Shown here piece after piece: positions 44,431 through 52,945 of a stretch of 64,000 nucleotides of DNA (position 1 is its first letter; every line of letters begins with the position of its first letter). A program made the translations under genes and the position numbers. The notes beneath the pieces are model-generated. The model was given only the letters and a program-made list of their open reading frames with translations. It was not told the DNA's origin and made no database searches. Origin of the DNA: Rubrivivax sp. (GTDB taxonomy: Bacteria; Pseudomonadota; Gammaproteobacteria; Burkholderiales; Burkholderiaceae_C); assembly GCA_016789955.1 (NCBI GenBank), contig JAEUPB010000098.1, positions 16,476-80,475 on the forward strand. The letters are read 5' to 3'.

Positions 44431-45948
44431 TCAGCCCAGCCAAGCCGCCAGGTCGGCCTTGAGCTGCGCCAGGTCGGCCTGGCGCGTGTACATCATGTGC
44501 CCGGCGTCGTAGTAGCGGTGCTGCACGCGCGCCAGCACGTCGGCCGGCGCGTCGAGCTGCGCGAGCGACCAGTCGCTGGCGCTGTACGGCGTGCCCAGGT
44601 CGTAGCGGCCGCTGGCGGCCAGCACCTTCAGGTGCGCATTGCGGCGCAGCGCGCGGGCCAGGTCGCCGCTGGTGCTGGCGAACCCCATCTTGTCGCCCTT
44701 GGGGCCGTCGCCGCCGCGCATCCAGGTCCAGCCCATGTTGACCTCGCGGTTCAGCACCTGGTAGCGCTCCTCGATCTGCAGGCCCAGCGTGCGCCCGAAG
44801 TAGTCCATCGCCGCCATCGTGTACGGGCCCTCGATCGACTCGATGCCGGGGTCGAACTCCCACTCGCGCGTGCGGTGGGCGGCCATCGGGCCGGTGACGC
44901 GCGCGTCGAGCCGGCCGACCTGCAGGCCCTTGTCGCGCATCGCCTCGAAGAAGTACACGTGGTCGGCGATGCGCAGGTTCTTCTCCTCCACCAGCGCCTG
45001 CGGCAGCCCGGTGAGCTCGGCCAGCCGCGCCGCCACCTTGCCGCGCTGCACGGTGGACAGCCGCGCGCCGGCATGCAGCGCCGCGAGGTACTCGGGCACG
45101 TAGGCCTCGGCCGCCTCGCGCGCCGCGGCGCTGGAGGCGCCCAGCGGGCCCTTCAACAGCCCGTGGTACTGCGACACGTTGGCCATGGCCGGCAGGAACA
45201 GGGCGTACGGCAGGTCGTTGCCCGGCGAGAAGACCAGCGTCTGCAGGTCCATCGCGCAGGACACCAGCACCACGCCCGACGGCGGGATGCCCATCTCGGC
45301 GAGCTTGTTGGCCAGCGCTGCGCCGCGCGTGGTGCCGTAGCTCTCGCCGGCCAGGTACACGGCCGAGCCCCAGCGCTGGTGGCGCGTGAGCCACAACCGC
45401 ATCACCTCCGACAGCGCCTCGACGTCGCCGTCCACCGACAGCATCTTCTTGCGCGCTGCCTCGCTGGCACACACCGACCAGCCGGTGTGCGGCGGATCGA
45501 TGAAGACGAGGTCGAAATGCTCGAGCCAGGTGAGCGGGTTGTCGCTCACGGCATAGGGCGCGCGCGGCATGCTGCCGTCATCGGGCACGATGACGCGCTT
45601 GGGCCCGAGCGCCCCCAGGTGCAGCCATACCGAGGCCGAGCCGGGGCCGCCGTTGAAGGCGAAGCACACCGGCCGTGCCGCGGCAGCCACGCCCTTGGCG
45701 AGGTAGGCGGTGGTCATCACCGCGGCCTGCGGCGGCGCGCCGGCACCGGCGAGGTTGCCGTCGACCACCGGCAGGAAGGCGACGTGCGCGGTGTAGTCGA
45801 GCGTGGTGCCGTTGGCGAGACGGCAGCTGCCGCTGGACACGGCGGCATCGCGCACAACGAGCTTTTCGACGCGCTCGCGCAGGCGCCTGTCGGCCTCGCT
45901 CTCGGGGGCCTTGGCGGCGGGGGTCTCGGGCTTGGCGGTGTCGGACAT
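44431..45948 (-). CDS. S10 family serine carboxypeptidase-like protein
   Basis: 505 residues. FNGGPGSAS (98-106), nucleophile elbow GESYG with Ser203, Asp in GRYDLGTPYS and His in DAGHMMYT give the complete S10 triad. Bacterial members are usually secreted, but here the N-terminus (MSDTAKPETPAAKAPESE) is Lys/Glu/Pro-rich with no signal peptide. A longer in-frame N-terminal extension is no more signal-like. Removes C-terminal residues from peptides at acid pH in eukaryotic relatives; the bacterial role is unclear. Confidence 0.9.
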   Translation of the reverse strand: MSDTAKPETPAAKAPESEADRRLRERVEKLVVRDAAVSSGSCRLANGTTLDYTAHVAFLPVVDGNLAGAGAPPQAAVMTTAYLAKGVAAAARPVCFAFNGGPGSASVWLHLGALGPKRVIVPDDGSMPRAPYAVSDNPLTWLEHFDLVFIDPPHTGWSVCASEAARKKMLSVDGDVEALSEVMRLWLTRHQRWGSAVYLAGESYGTTRGAALANKLAEMGIPPSGVVLVSCAMDLQTLVFSPGNDLPYALFLPAMANVSQYHGLLKGPLGASSAAAREAAEAYVPEYLAALHAGARLSTVQRGKVAARLAELTGLPQALVEEKNLRIADHVYFFEAMRDKGLQVGRLDARVTGPMAAHRTREWEFDPGIESIEGPYTMAAMDYFGRTLGLQIEERYQVLNREVNMGWTWMRGGDGPKGDKMGFASTSGDLARALRRNAHLKVLAASGRYDLGTPYSASDWSLAQLDAPADVLARVQHRYYDAGHMMYTRQADLAQLKADLAAWLG

Positions 45949-46028
45949 GGCGGGGGTCTGAAAATCGAAGCGCGAGACGTTACCGCAAGCCCCGGTCTGC
46001 GTCGCCCCGCTCGGCGGGCCGATGTGTT

Positions 46029-47018
46029 TCAGCGGCCGGCGAGCAGCTGTGCGTACAGCGGCAGGTCGACGTTGCCGCCCGAGAGGATCACGCCGACGCG
46101 CTTGCCGCGCACGTCCACGGCACCTTCCAGCGCCGCTGCAGCGCCCAGGCAGCCGGTGGGCTCCACCACCATCTTCAGCCGCTCGGCGAAGAAGCGCATC
46201 GTGCGCACGAGCTGCTCGTCGCTCACCGTGGCGATGCGCGCCACGAGCGCGTGGATGACGGCGAACGTGAGCTGCCCGCAGGCCTGCGTCTGCGCGCCGT
46301 CGGCCAGCGTGCGCGGCGTGTCGATGCGCACGATCTCGCCGCGCGCCAGGCTCTGCTGCACGTCGTTGCCGGCCTCGGGCTCCACGCCCACCACCTCGAT
46401 GCCCGGCGACAGGTGATGCGCCGCCACGGCGCAGCCCGAGACCAGCCCGCCGCCGCCCACGCACACCAGCAACAGGTCCAGCGGGCCGGTCTCGTCGATC
46501 AGTTCGGCGGCCGCGGTGCCCTGCCCGGCCATCACGTGCGCGTGGTCGTAGGGCGGAATCAGCGTCATGCCGCGTTCCTGCGCCAGGCGCCGGCCGATGG
46601 CCTCGCGGTCTTCGGTGTAGCGGTCGTACAGCACCACCTCGCTGCCGCGCTGGCCCTCCTGGTAGCCGCGCGTGGCCGCGAGCTTTGCGGCCGGCGAATC
46701 GTGCGGCATGACGATCACCGAGGGAATCGCGAGCAGCCTGGCCGACAACGCGATGGCCTGCGCATGGTTGCCCGACGAGTACGCGATCACCCCCGTGCGT
46801 CGCTGCTCGGGCGTGAACTGCGCCAGCGCGTTGTAGGCGCCGCGGAACTTGAACGCGCCCATGCGCTGGAAGTTCTCGCACTTGAAGTACAGCTCGGCGC
46901 CGGTGCGCTCCTCGGCGGTGCGCGAGCGCCGCACCGGCGTGCGGTGGGCCACGCCGGCCAGGCGCTCGCGGGCGGCGGCGATGTCGTCGTAGGAGATCGG
47001 CAGTGGAGCGCTGTTCAT
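46029..47018 (-). CDS. PLP-dependent threonine dehydratase / 3-hydroxyaspartate ammonia-lyase family protein
   Basis: 329 residues, catabolic threonine-deaminase length with no ACT domain. The PLP Lys57 lies in MGAFKFRGA, preceded by KCENFQ; YSSGNHAQAIA and the glycine loop CVGGGGLVSG are also standard. This fold covers threonine dehydratase, threo-3-hydroxyaspartate ammonia-lyase and serine racemase. The start overlaps the stop of an amino-acid hydroxylase gene by ATGA, so it may dehydrate the hydroxylated product. Specific substrate unknown. Confidence 0.9.
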   Translation of the reverse strand: MNSAPLPISYDDIAAARERLAGVAHRTPVRRSRTAEERTGAELYFKCENFQRMGAFKFRGAYNALAQFTPEQRRTGVIAYSSGNHAQAIALSARLLAIPSVIVMPHDSPAAKLAATRGYQEGQRGSEVVLYDRYTEDREAIGRRLAQERGMTLIPPYDHAHVMAGQGTAAAELIDETGPLDLLLVCVGGGGLVSGCAVAAHHLSPGIEVVGVEPEAGNDVQQSLARGEIVRIDTPRTLADGAQTQACGQLTFAVIHALVARIATVSDEQLVRTMRFFAERLKMVVEPTGCLGAAAALEGAVDVRGKRVGVILSGGNVDLPLYAQLLAGR

Positions 47019-47752
47019 GTCGGATCCTGGAATCCGCCGCGGCGGAAGGTCAGCACGAGCGTGTCGCGGTGACCCTCCTCGCCGTCGACGAGGGGCTGGA
47101 TGGGGGTGGATTCGTGGATCACGCGCTCGTCGTCGAGCAGCAGCGTGCTCCATGGCTCGGCCAGCGTGAAGCGCATGCCCTGCGGGCCGCGGGCATCGAA
47201 CACCCGCGTCTCGCCGCCCTTGATGCGGTGGCGCGCCACCAGCGCCACCGCGACGAGGTCGACACCGTCGCGGTGCGCGCCCTCGGGCGTCGGGCGGCCG
47301 ATGCCGCCGGCAGTGTCGATGCGGAAGGCGTGCGCTTCCACGTACCAGCGTTGCGCGCCGCGCAAGGCCGACGCCTCGCCGGCCAGCGCCACCAGCAGCG
47401 CCTGCCAGGCCGGATCGGCGGCCAGCGAGGCCGGCAGCGGCTCGAACCAGCGCTCGATGCCGCCGTGCAGCGCGTTGTAGGACACCGGCTGCCAATGCGC
47501 CCGGTGCGGCACGGTGTCCACGCGGCTTCCGTCGACGATGTAACTGCCGTGGCGGCGGTGTCGGTAGCGCCCGCCGTCCTTCAGGTGGCGATCGGGCGGC
47601 AGGTCGTCCCAGAGCGGCTGCCAGGCCGTGAAGGCGGCCAGTGGCTGCCCGGCCCGGCGCGCCAATGAGGCGGCGTCGATCACGGCATAGCCGGCTGCCT
47701 GCAGCTGCTGCGGCAGGTCGGGCAACGCAGTCAGGGGGGGTGAGAGGTTCAT
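47015..47752 (-). CDS. 2-oxoglutarate/Fe(II) dioxygenase, free amino-acid hydroxylase (IDO-like) family
   Basis: 245 residues of the 2OG-Fe dioxygenase family that includes L-isoleucine dioxygenase, which hydroxylates free aliphatic amino acids. Metal ligands read as His160 and Asp162 (GAHRDGVD) and His213 (VIHEST); HRDTLVLTFRRGG near the end could hold the 2-oxoglutarate-binding Arg. Translationally coupled by ATGA to the PLP lyase downstream. Cytosolic. Predicted to hydroxylate an amino acid carbon. Confidence 0.85.
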   Translation of the reverse strand: MNLSPPLTALPDLPQQLQAAGYAVIDAASLARRAGQPLAAFTAWQPLWDDLPPDRHLKDGGRYRHRRHGSYIVDGSRVDTVPHRAHWQPVSYNALHGGIERWFEPLPASLAADPAWQALLVALAGEASALRGAQRWYVEAHAFRIDTAGGIGRPTPEGAHRDGVDLVAVALVARHRIKGGETRVFDARGPQGMRFTLAEPWSTLLLDDERVIHESTPIQPLVDGEEGHRDTLVLTFRRGGFQDPT

Positions 47753-47869
47753 CAGGTGGGATCCACGCGGGCAAAGCGTCAGGAATTCATAAGTCGTTGC
47801 ACGCACAGTGTCAGCCGCCCGAGCCGTCGGCCGTTATCACCTGTGGGCCAGTGCCGGGCCCGGAACGAC

Positions 47870-48103
47870 ATGAATGCCTTGACCGACCCCGCCGGATCCC
47901 CCGCGCTGCTCGACATCATCGACCTGAAGTGGTTGCTGGCCGGTGATGGGCACCGGGTGCACGTGGAGCGGGTGCTGAACGATCCCGAGTACGCGCGGCG
48001 CTGCCTGCTGCTGGCCCTGGGCTCGACCAACGAGGCCGCACAACGCGCCGCCCGCCGCCTGGCCGAACGGCTGGGGCTGCCGCTCGATCAGCCATCCTCA
48101 TGA
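47870..48103 (+). CDS. Small conserved-looking protein of unknown function
   Basis: 77 residues, start ATG 47870. The body (DIIDLKWLLAGDGHRVHVER then YARRCLLLALGSTNEAAQRAARRLAERLGL) is helical and soluble, with a charge pattern and codon use like its neighbours. It has no signal peptide and no known motif. The TGA stop lies inside the left arm of the terminator palindrome at 48100-48131. I consider it real because of codon position GC bias and close fit to that terminator, but the function is not recognised. Confidence 0.72.
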   Translation: MNALTDPAGSPALLDIIDLKWLLAGDGHRVHVERVLNDPEYARRCLLLALGSTNEAAQRAARRLAERLGLPLDQPSS

Positions 48104-48131
48104 GCACATGTGGCTTCGCCACTGTGCTCAT
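48100..48131. terminator. Bidirectional terminator palindrome containing both stop codons
   Basis: ATGAGCACA (48100-48108) pairs with TGTGCTCAT (48123-48131), and inside it GTGG-CTTCG-CCAC forms a hairpin with a stable UUCG-type loop. The 77-residue gene's TGA (48101-48103) and the M14 gene's TGA (complement of 48128-48130) lie in the two arms. No long T tract follows, but the stem and position between convergent genes fit a two-way terminator. Confidence 0.8.
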
Positions 48132-49114
48132 TCCCCCTTGGGGGGGCGGCCGGCATGGCCGGCCTGGGGGTCCTCGTAACGCCCGAGCCGCACCGTGGTG
48201 TGGCCCGGCTTGAGGTTGCTGATGCCCGGCATCACGAGCACCGTGTCGTCATAGGGCGCGAGCCAGACCCGATCGCCGTCGCGGGCGATCGGCGTGCCGG
48301 CCTTTTCCACCACCGACAGCCCCACCGCGGGCACCAGGAAGTGGAACTGCGGGGTTTTCGCCACCACCGCCTCGGTGACGCGCACCAGCCGCTGGCGCGG
48401 CGGCAGCGGCAACGACAGCCGTGGCGTCGTCCATGCGCGGTCGACCACGCCGGTGAGCGCCAGGAAGCGCAGCAGCGTGTCCCAGGCCACGTCGGCGGAC
48501 GACTGCTCCCAGTGCTGGCCGCATTCGATCAGCAGCGCCCGCTTCGGTGACGCCGGATCGCCGAAGCCGCCGCGCTCGACCATCCGCAGCCCCGACGGGT
48601 GGCCGGTGTCGATCAGCAGGTCGGCCGGCACGCCCAGTTCGCGCGCGTAGGCGGCGTTCTTGTCCTGCGTGCCGCACACCATCAGCGGGCGGCAGGGCTC
48701 GCCCATCGAGTGGATGTCCAGCAGCAGCTCGGCGTCGTCCACGTAGGGGCGCAGCGCCCGTGCGCGGCGCAGTTCCACCGAATCGCGCGAGCCGTCCAGC
48801 TCCGCATCGCTCCAGACCCGGTTCAGGTCCTCGTCGATGCACCGGGAGCGGTAGGGGTCGTCGGCGTCGAAACTGTCGTAGGCCTCGACATTGGCGAAGG
48901 CCACCGTCAGCCGCCCTGCCGCCAGCGGTGGCCGGTCGGCCAGCAGCCGGTCCACGGCGATGGCGCCGCAGATCTCGTTGCCGTGGGTCAGCGCCTGCAC
49001 CATCACGCGCGGGCCGGGCCGGCCACTGTCGAACACGTGCACGTACGGCACCGGCTGGCCGCCCCGGCGCCAACGGGTGATGTCCGGCGGGCTGAGCTCG
49101 ATCGGCGGCGTCAT
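48128..49114 (-). CDS. Succinylglutamate desuccinylase/aspartoacylase family (M14) deacylase
   Basis: 328 residues. Zinc ligands His44 and Glu47 (THGNEICG) and His135 (DIHSMG), the substrate-binding DLNR near 96-99 and the late LLIECGQH Glu match the AstE/AspA group, which removes acyl groups from N-acyl amino acids. Coupled by ATGA to the N-formylglutamate amidohydrolase gene. It ends in RPPKGE just before the shared terminator. Divergent from the Opp-type importer, suggesting hydrolysis of imported N-acyl amino acids or peptides. Confidence 0.9.
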   Translation of the reverse strand: MTPPIELSPPDITRWRRGGQPVPYVHVFDSGRPGPRVMVQALTHGNEICGAIAVDRLLADRPPLAAGRLTVAFANVEAYDSFDADDPYRSRCIDEDLNRVWSDAELDGSRDSVELRRARALRPYVDDAELLLDIHSMGEPCRPLMVCGTQDKNAAYARELGVPADLLIDTGHPSGLRMVERGGFGDPASPKRALLIECGQHWEQSSADVAWDTLLRFLALTGVVDRAWTTPRLSLPLPPRQRLVRVTEAVVAKTPQFHFLVPAVGLSVVEKAGTPIARDGDRVWLAPYDDTVLVMPGISNLKPGHTTVRLGRYEDPQAGHAGRPPKGE

Positions 49115-49965
49115 CGCGCGGCTCCCGGCGCCCGGCGGGCGGCGATCGCCTCGAGCAATCCCATCAGCTGCGCCTGCAGCACGGGAAAGTGGCCGTTGCG
49201 CTCGCGGGTGGTCTCGTCCATGTAGAGGCGCTTGTTCAATTCGATCTGCAGGCTGTGGCGGCCGGCCGCGGGGTCGGCGTAGGCGCGCACCAGCTCCACC
49301 CCCTTGAACGGGTCGTTCAGCCGCACGTCGTAGCCCAGCGCGGCGAGGTGGCCACGCACGAACTCGGTGAAGTCGGCGTCGCAGGTGGTGCCGTCGCGGT
49401 CGCCGAGCACGATGTCGGGGCGGATCCGGCCAGCGCCGCCTTCGCCCATCGCGCCGCTGACGGCGTTCATCGAGTGGCAGTTCAGGTGCCAGACCACGCC
49501 GAAGTCGGCATGCGCGGCGTCCAGCAGGCTGCGCAGCGTGGCGTGGTACGGCGCGTGGCAGGCCGCCACGCGCCGCCGCACCTCGGCCACGGAGAGCTTG
49601 CGGGCATAGATCGGGCGGCCGTCGTCGAGCGTGCGCCAGATCAGTGCCTTGCCGATGCGCGCCTTGCCGCTCGGCCGGTGGGCGTCGGGCCAGGGCTCGT
49701 CGAGCAGGTCGAGGTCGATGTCCTCGGCGTGGCGGTTGGGGTCGAGGTAGGTGCGCGGGAACTGCGCCGCCAGCAGCGGGATGCCGCGCTCGGCGGCGGG
49801 GCGATAGAGCAGGTCGATGTGACTGTCCTCGCCGTCGCGCAGCTCGCTCTCCGGCAGCGCGGCGCCGAAGTCGGCGGGGAAGTGGAAACCCGAATGCGGA
49901 GAGTCCAGCACCACCGGCACGGCGGGCCGGCGCGGCCCGTGCACGAGCAGGATCGGTTCTTGCAT
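49111..49965 (-). CDS. N-formylglutamate amidohydrolase family protein
   Basis: 284 residues of the N-formylglutamate amidohydrolase (HutG-type) family. Typical elements: VLDSPHSGFHFP, RTYLDPNR, WHLNCHSMN (metal/active-site His) and IELNKRLYMDE. Family members release formate or another acyl group from N-acyl amino acids. It is transcribed divergently from the SBP5 gene (117 bp) and coupled to the M14 deacylase. No other hut genes are present, so a histidine-pathway role is unlikely here. Confidence 0.9.
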   Translation of the reverse strand: MQEPILLVHGPRRPAVPVVLDSPHSGFHFPADFGAALPESELRDGEDSHIDLLYRPAAERGIPLLAAQFPRTYLDPNRHAEDIDLDLLDEPWPDAHRPSGKARIGKALIWRTLDDGRPIYARKLSVAEVRRRVAACHAPYHATLRSLLDAAHADFGVVWHLNCHSMNAVSGAMGEGGAGRIRPDIVLGDRDGTTCDADFTEFVRGHLAALGYDVRLNDPFKGVELVRAYADPAAGRHSLQIELNKRLYMDETTRERNGHFPVLQAQLMGLLEAIAARRAPGAAR

Positions 49966-50082
49966 CGGAGGAGTATCCCGTATCGCCGCGGCGGGCCCGG
50001 GCGGACCCCGATGGTCACCCTGACCCTGCCCGCTAGCATCGCCACTCCCGGTTTTCCAGGCGCTGAGCGCCAGAGGTCTGCA

Positions 50083-51873
50083 ATGAACGAACGTGATCTG
50101 CGTGCCCTGATCGAAGAGGTCCGTGTCGGCCAGCTGCCCCGCCGCAGCTTCATCGAACGCATGCTGGGGCTCGGCCTGACGGCGCCGATCGCCTCGATGA
50201 TGCTGATGCACGAGGGCATCGCGCAGACCTCCACGATGCCGCCCTACAAGCCGACCAAGCGCGGCGGCGGCGGCCCGCTGAAGCTGATCTACTGGCAGGC
50301 CGCCGTGCACCTGAACCCGCACTACGCGGGCGGCACGAAGGACCAGGACGCCAGCCGCATCTTCTACGAGCCGCTGGCCAGCTGGGACAGCGAAGGCAAC
50401 CTGGTGCCGATCCTGGCCGCCGAAGTACCTTCGCGGGCCAATGGCGGCCTCGGCGCCGACGGCAAGAGCGTGGTCTGGAAGCTCAAGCGCGGCGTCAAGT
50501 GGCACGACGGCCGCGACTTCACCGCCGACGACGTCGTGTTCACCGCCGCCTACGCCGGTGACCCGGCCGCAGCGATGACCACCGTCAGCACCTACCGCGA
50601 CATCAAGGTCAGCAAGGTCGATTCGCACACGGTGCGCATCGACTTCGCAAAGCCCACGCCGTTCTGGGCCGAGCCGTTCGTCGGCAGCGTCGGCCTGATC
50701 CTGCCCAAGCACGTCTTCGAGGGCTACATGGGCGCCAAGTCGCGCGACAACCCGGCCAACCTGAAGGCGGTGGGCACCGGCCCGTACAAGGTCGTCGACT
50801 TCAAGCCCGGCGACACGCTGCGCGGCGCCGCCAACATGGAGTACCACGTTCCCAACCAGCCCTTCTTCGACACGGTCGAGGTCAAGGGCGGCGGCGACGC
50901 CACCAGCGCCGCGCGCGCGGTGCTGCAGACGGCCGAGTACGACGTGGGCTGGAACCTGGCCGTGGAGGACGAGATCCTCAAGCGGCTGGAGGGCGCCGGC
51001 AAGGGCAAGATGGCGTTCTACGTCGGCAGCGACATCGAGTTCGTCATCCTCAACCCCACCGACCCGTGGAACGAGGTGGACGGCGAGCGCGCCAGCGCGA
51101 AGAGCAAGCACCCTGCCTTCTCCGACAAGGCCGTGCGCGACGCGATGAACCTGCTGATCGACCGCAAGGGCGTCGCCGACGTCATCTACGGGCGCGGCGC
51201 GATCACCACGGCGAACTTCCTGAACAACCCGCCGCGGTTCCGCAGCAACAACATGAAGTTCGAGTTCAACCCGGCCAAGGCCGAGCAGATCCTCGACGCC
51301 GCGGGCTGGAGGAAGGGCGCCGACGGCATCCGCGCCAAGGGCAACGTCAAGCTGAAGTTCGTCTACCAGACCTCGGTGAGCGGCCCGCGCCAGAAGTGCC
51401 AGGCGATCATCAAGGACGCCTGCACCAAGGCCGGCATCGACCTCGAGCTGAAGAGCGTGGTGGCTTCGGTCTTCTTCGGCAGCGACTTCGCCAACCCGGA
51501 CACCTACCAGAAGTTCTGGGCCGACATGGAGATGTTCACCACGACGATGACGCAGCCGGACCCGCAGACCTTCATGGAGCAGTTCACCACCTGGGAGCTC
51601 TCGCAGAAGGCCAACAAGTGGGCCAGCCGCAACCTGTCGCGCTGGACGCACCCCGAGTACGACGAAGCCCACAAGGCGGCGCAGGTCGAACTCGACCCGG
51701 TCAAGCGCGCGGCACTGTTCATCAAGATGAACGACCTGGTCGTCGGCGGCGGCCACATCATTCCGCTGTTCGCGCGGCCACGGCCGGTGGGCACCGTCAA
51801 CAAGATGATCGGCCCCATCTCCGCGTGGGACAACCTGACCGCCTTCATGAACGGCTGGTATCGGGAGGCCTGA
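50083..51873 (+). CDS. ABC transporter substrate-binding protein, SBP family 5
   Basis: 596 residues. A clear twin-arginine signal PRRSFIERMLGLGLTAPIAS suggests folded export. SBP5 elements: RIFYEPLASWDSEGNLVP, WKLKRGVKWHDGRDFTADDV, VGTGPYKVVDF and RDAMNLLIDRK. It binds peptides or related amides for the downstream permeases and ATPases. GAGG lies just before the ATG. The 112-bp gap to the permease gene holds a strong hairpin. Confidence 0.95.
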   Translation: MNERDLRALIEEVRVGQLPRRSFIERMLGLGLTAPIASMMLMHEGIAQTSTMPPYKPTKRGGGGPLKLIYWQAAVHLNPHYAGGTKDQDASRIFYEPLASWDSEGNLVPILAAEVPSRANGGLGADGKSVVWKLKRGVKWHDGRDFTADDVVFTAAYAGDPAAAMTTVSTYRDIKVSKVDSHTVRIDFAKPTPFWAEPFVGSVGLILPKHVFEGYMGAKSRDNPANLKAVGTGPYKVVDFKPGDTLRGAANMEYHVPNQPFFDTVEVKGGGDATSAARAVLQTAEYDVGWNLAVEDEILKRLEGAGKGKMAFYVGSDIEFVILNPTDPWNEVDGERASAKSKHPAFSDKAVRDAMNLLIDRKGVADVIYGRGAITTANFLNNPPRFRSNNMKFEFNPAKAEQILDAAGWRKGADGIRAKGNVKLKFVYQTSVSGPRQKCQAIIKDACTKAGIDLELKSVVASVFFGSDFANPDTYQKFWADMEMFTTTMTQPDPQTFMEQFTTWELSQKANKWASRNLSRWTHPEYDEAHKAAQVELDPVKRAALFIKMNDLVVGGGHIIPLFARPRPVGTVNKMIGPISAWDNLTAFMNGWYREA

Positions 51874-51890
51874 GGCGCCTGTCCCCAGGC

Positions 51891-51929
51891 CCGCGGCGGC
51901 GCCATCCCAGCGGGGGATCGCCGCCGCGG
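51891..51929 (+). repeat. Stem-loop between binding-protein and permease genes
   Basis: CCGCGGCGGCG (51891-51901) pairs with CGCCGCCGCGG (51919-51929); inside it ATCCC pairs with GGGAT across a small loop, with two unpaired C residues. No T run follows. This hairpin may attenuate transcription or stabilise the abundant binding-protein mRNA, a common arrangement in ABC operons. Confidence 0.75.
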
Positions 51930-51985
51930 CACTCAGCAGCCGCTGCATGCAGTCGAGCAGCCGGCGGTGACCCGAGTCCATCCCC

Positions 51986-52945
51986 TTGCTGAACTACCTC
52001 CTCCGCCGACTGCTGATAGCGCTGCCCAGCCTGCTGGGCATCAGCATCGTGCTGTTCACGGTGCTGGCGCTGGCGCCGGGTGATCCGTTCGAGGAACTGG
52101 CGACCAACCCGAACGTTCCGCCGGAAGTGCGGATGGCGCTGCGCGCGCAGTTCGGCCTCGACGACCCGGTCTGGCAGCGCTACGTGCGCTGGCTGTTCAG
52201 CATGCTCAAGGGCGACTGGGGCTTCAGCTTCCAGAGCCGCATCAACGTCGACCAGCTGATCCTGCAGCGGCTGCCCACCACGATCGTCGTGATCGGCCTC
52301 TCGCAGGTGCTGGCGATCCTGGTGGCGCTGCCGGTGGGCATCCTGGCGGCGGTCAAGCCCTACTCGTGGTTCGACCGCATCGCCAGCACGGTGGCCTTCA
52401 TCGGCTTCTCGCTGCCCACGTTCTTCACCGGCGTGGTGTTCATCCTCTTCTTCAGCATCTACCTCGGCTGGCTGCCGTTCGTCTACCGCAGCGACATCTC
52501 GGCCACCGGCTGGATGTTCTTCTGGGAGCACTTCAAGCAGAGCATCATGCCGATCACCGTGCTCGGCCTGTTCCAGGCGGCCAGCATGATGCGCTACGTG
52601 CGCAGCGCGGTGCTCGACGTGATCCGGCTCGACTACGTGACCACCGCGCGCAGCAAGGGCCTGCCCGAGGGCAGCGTCATCACGAAGCACGTGGTGCGCA
52701 ACGCGCTGATCCCGGTGGTCACGTTGATGGCGCTGCAGATGCCGGCGCTGTTCGGCGGCGCCATCGTCACCGAGCAGATCTTCCGCATCCCCGGCATCGG
52801 CAGCCTGCTGATCGACGCCATCCTGCGCAACGACACCCCGGTGATCATGGCGGTGACCTTCGTGTTCAGTTGCCTCGTGATCATCTTCAACCTCATCGCC
52901 GACGTGCTCTATGGCTGGCTCGACCCGCGAATCAGCTACCGCTGA
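51986..52945 (+). CDS. ABC transporter permease (DppB/OppB type)
   Basis: 319 residues beginning at TTG 51986 (CTG 51989 also possible). About six transmembrane segments, the N-terminal LRRLLIALPSLLGIS and EAA-loop sequence TARSKGLPEGSVITKHVVRNALIPV. Forms a heterodimer with the next gene in the inner membrane; the two overlap by 35 bases. Confidence 0.94.
   Translation: MLNYLLRRLLIALPSLLGISIVLFTVLALAPGDPFEELATNPNVPPEVRMALRAQFGLDDPVWQRYVRWLFSMLKGDWGFSFQSRINVDQLILQRLPTTIVVIGLSQVLAILVALPVGILAAVKPYSWFDRIASTVAFIGFSLPTFFTGVVFILFFSIYLGWLPFVYRSDISATGWMFFWEHFKQSIMPITVLGLFQAASMMRYVRSAVLDVIRLDYVTTARSKGLPEGSVITKHVVRNALIPVVTLMALQMPALFGGAIVTEQIFRIPGIGSLLIDAILRNDTPVIMAVTFVFSCLVIIFNLIADVLYGWLDPRISYR

Noticed and set aside
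49111-49965. hutG of a histidine-use operon
   Set aside because: No hutH, hutU or hutI gene nearby; the partners are a deacylase and a peptide importer.
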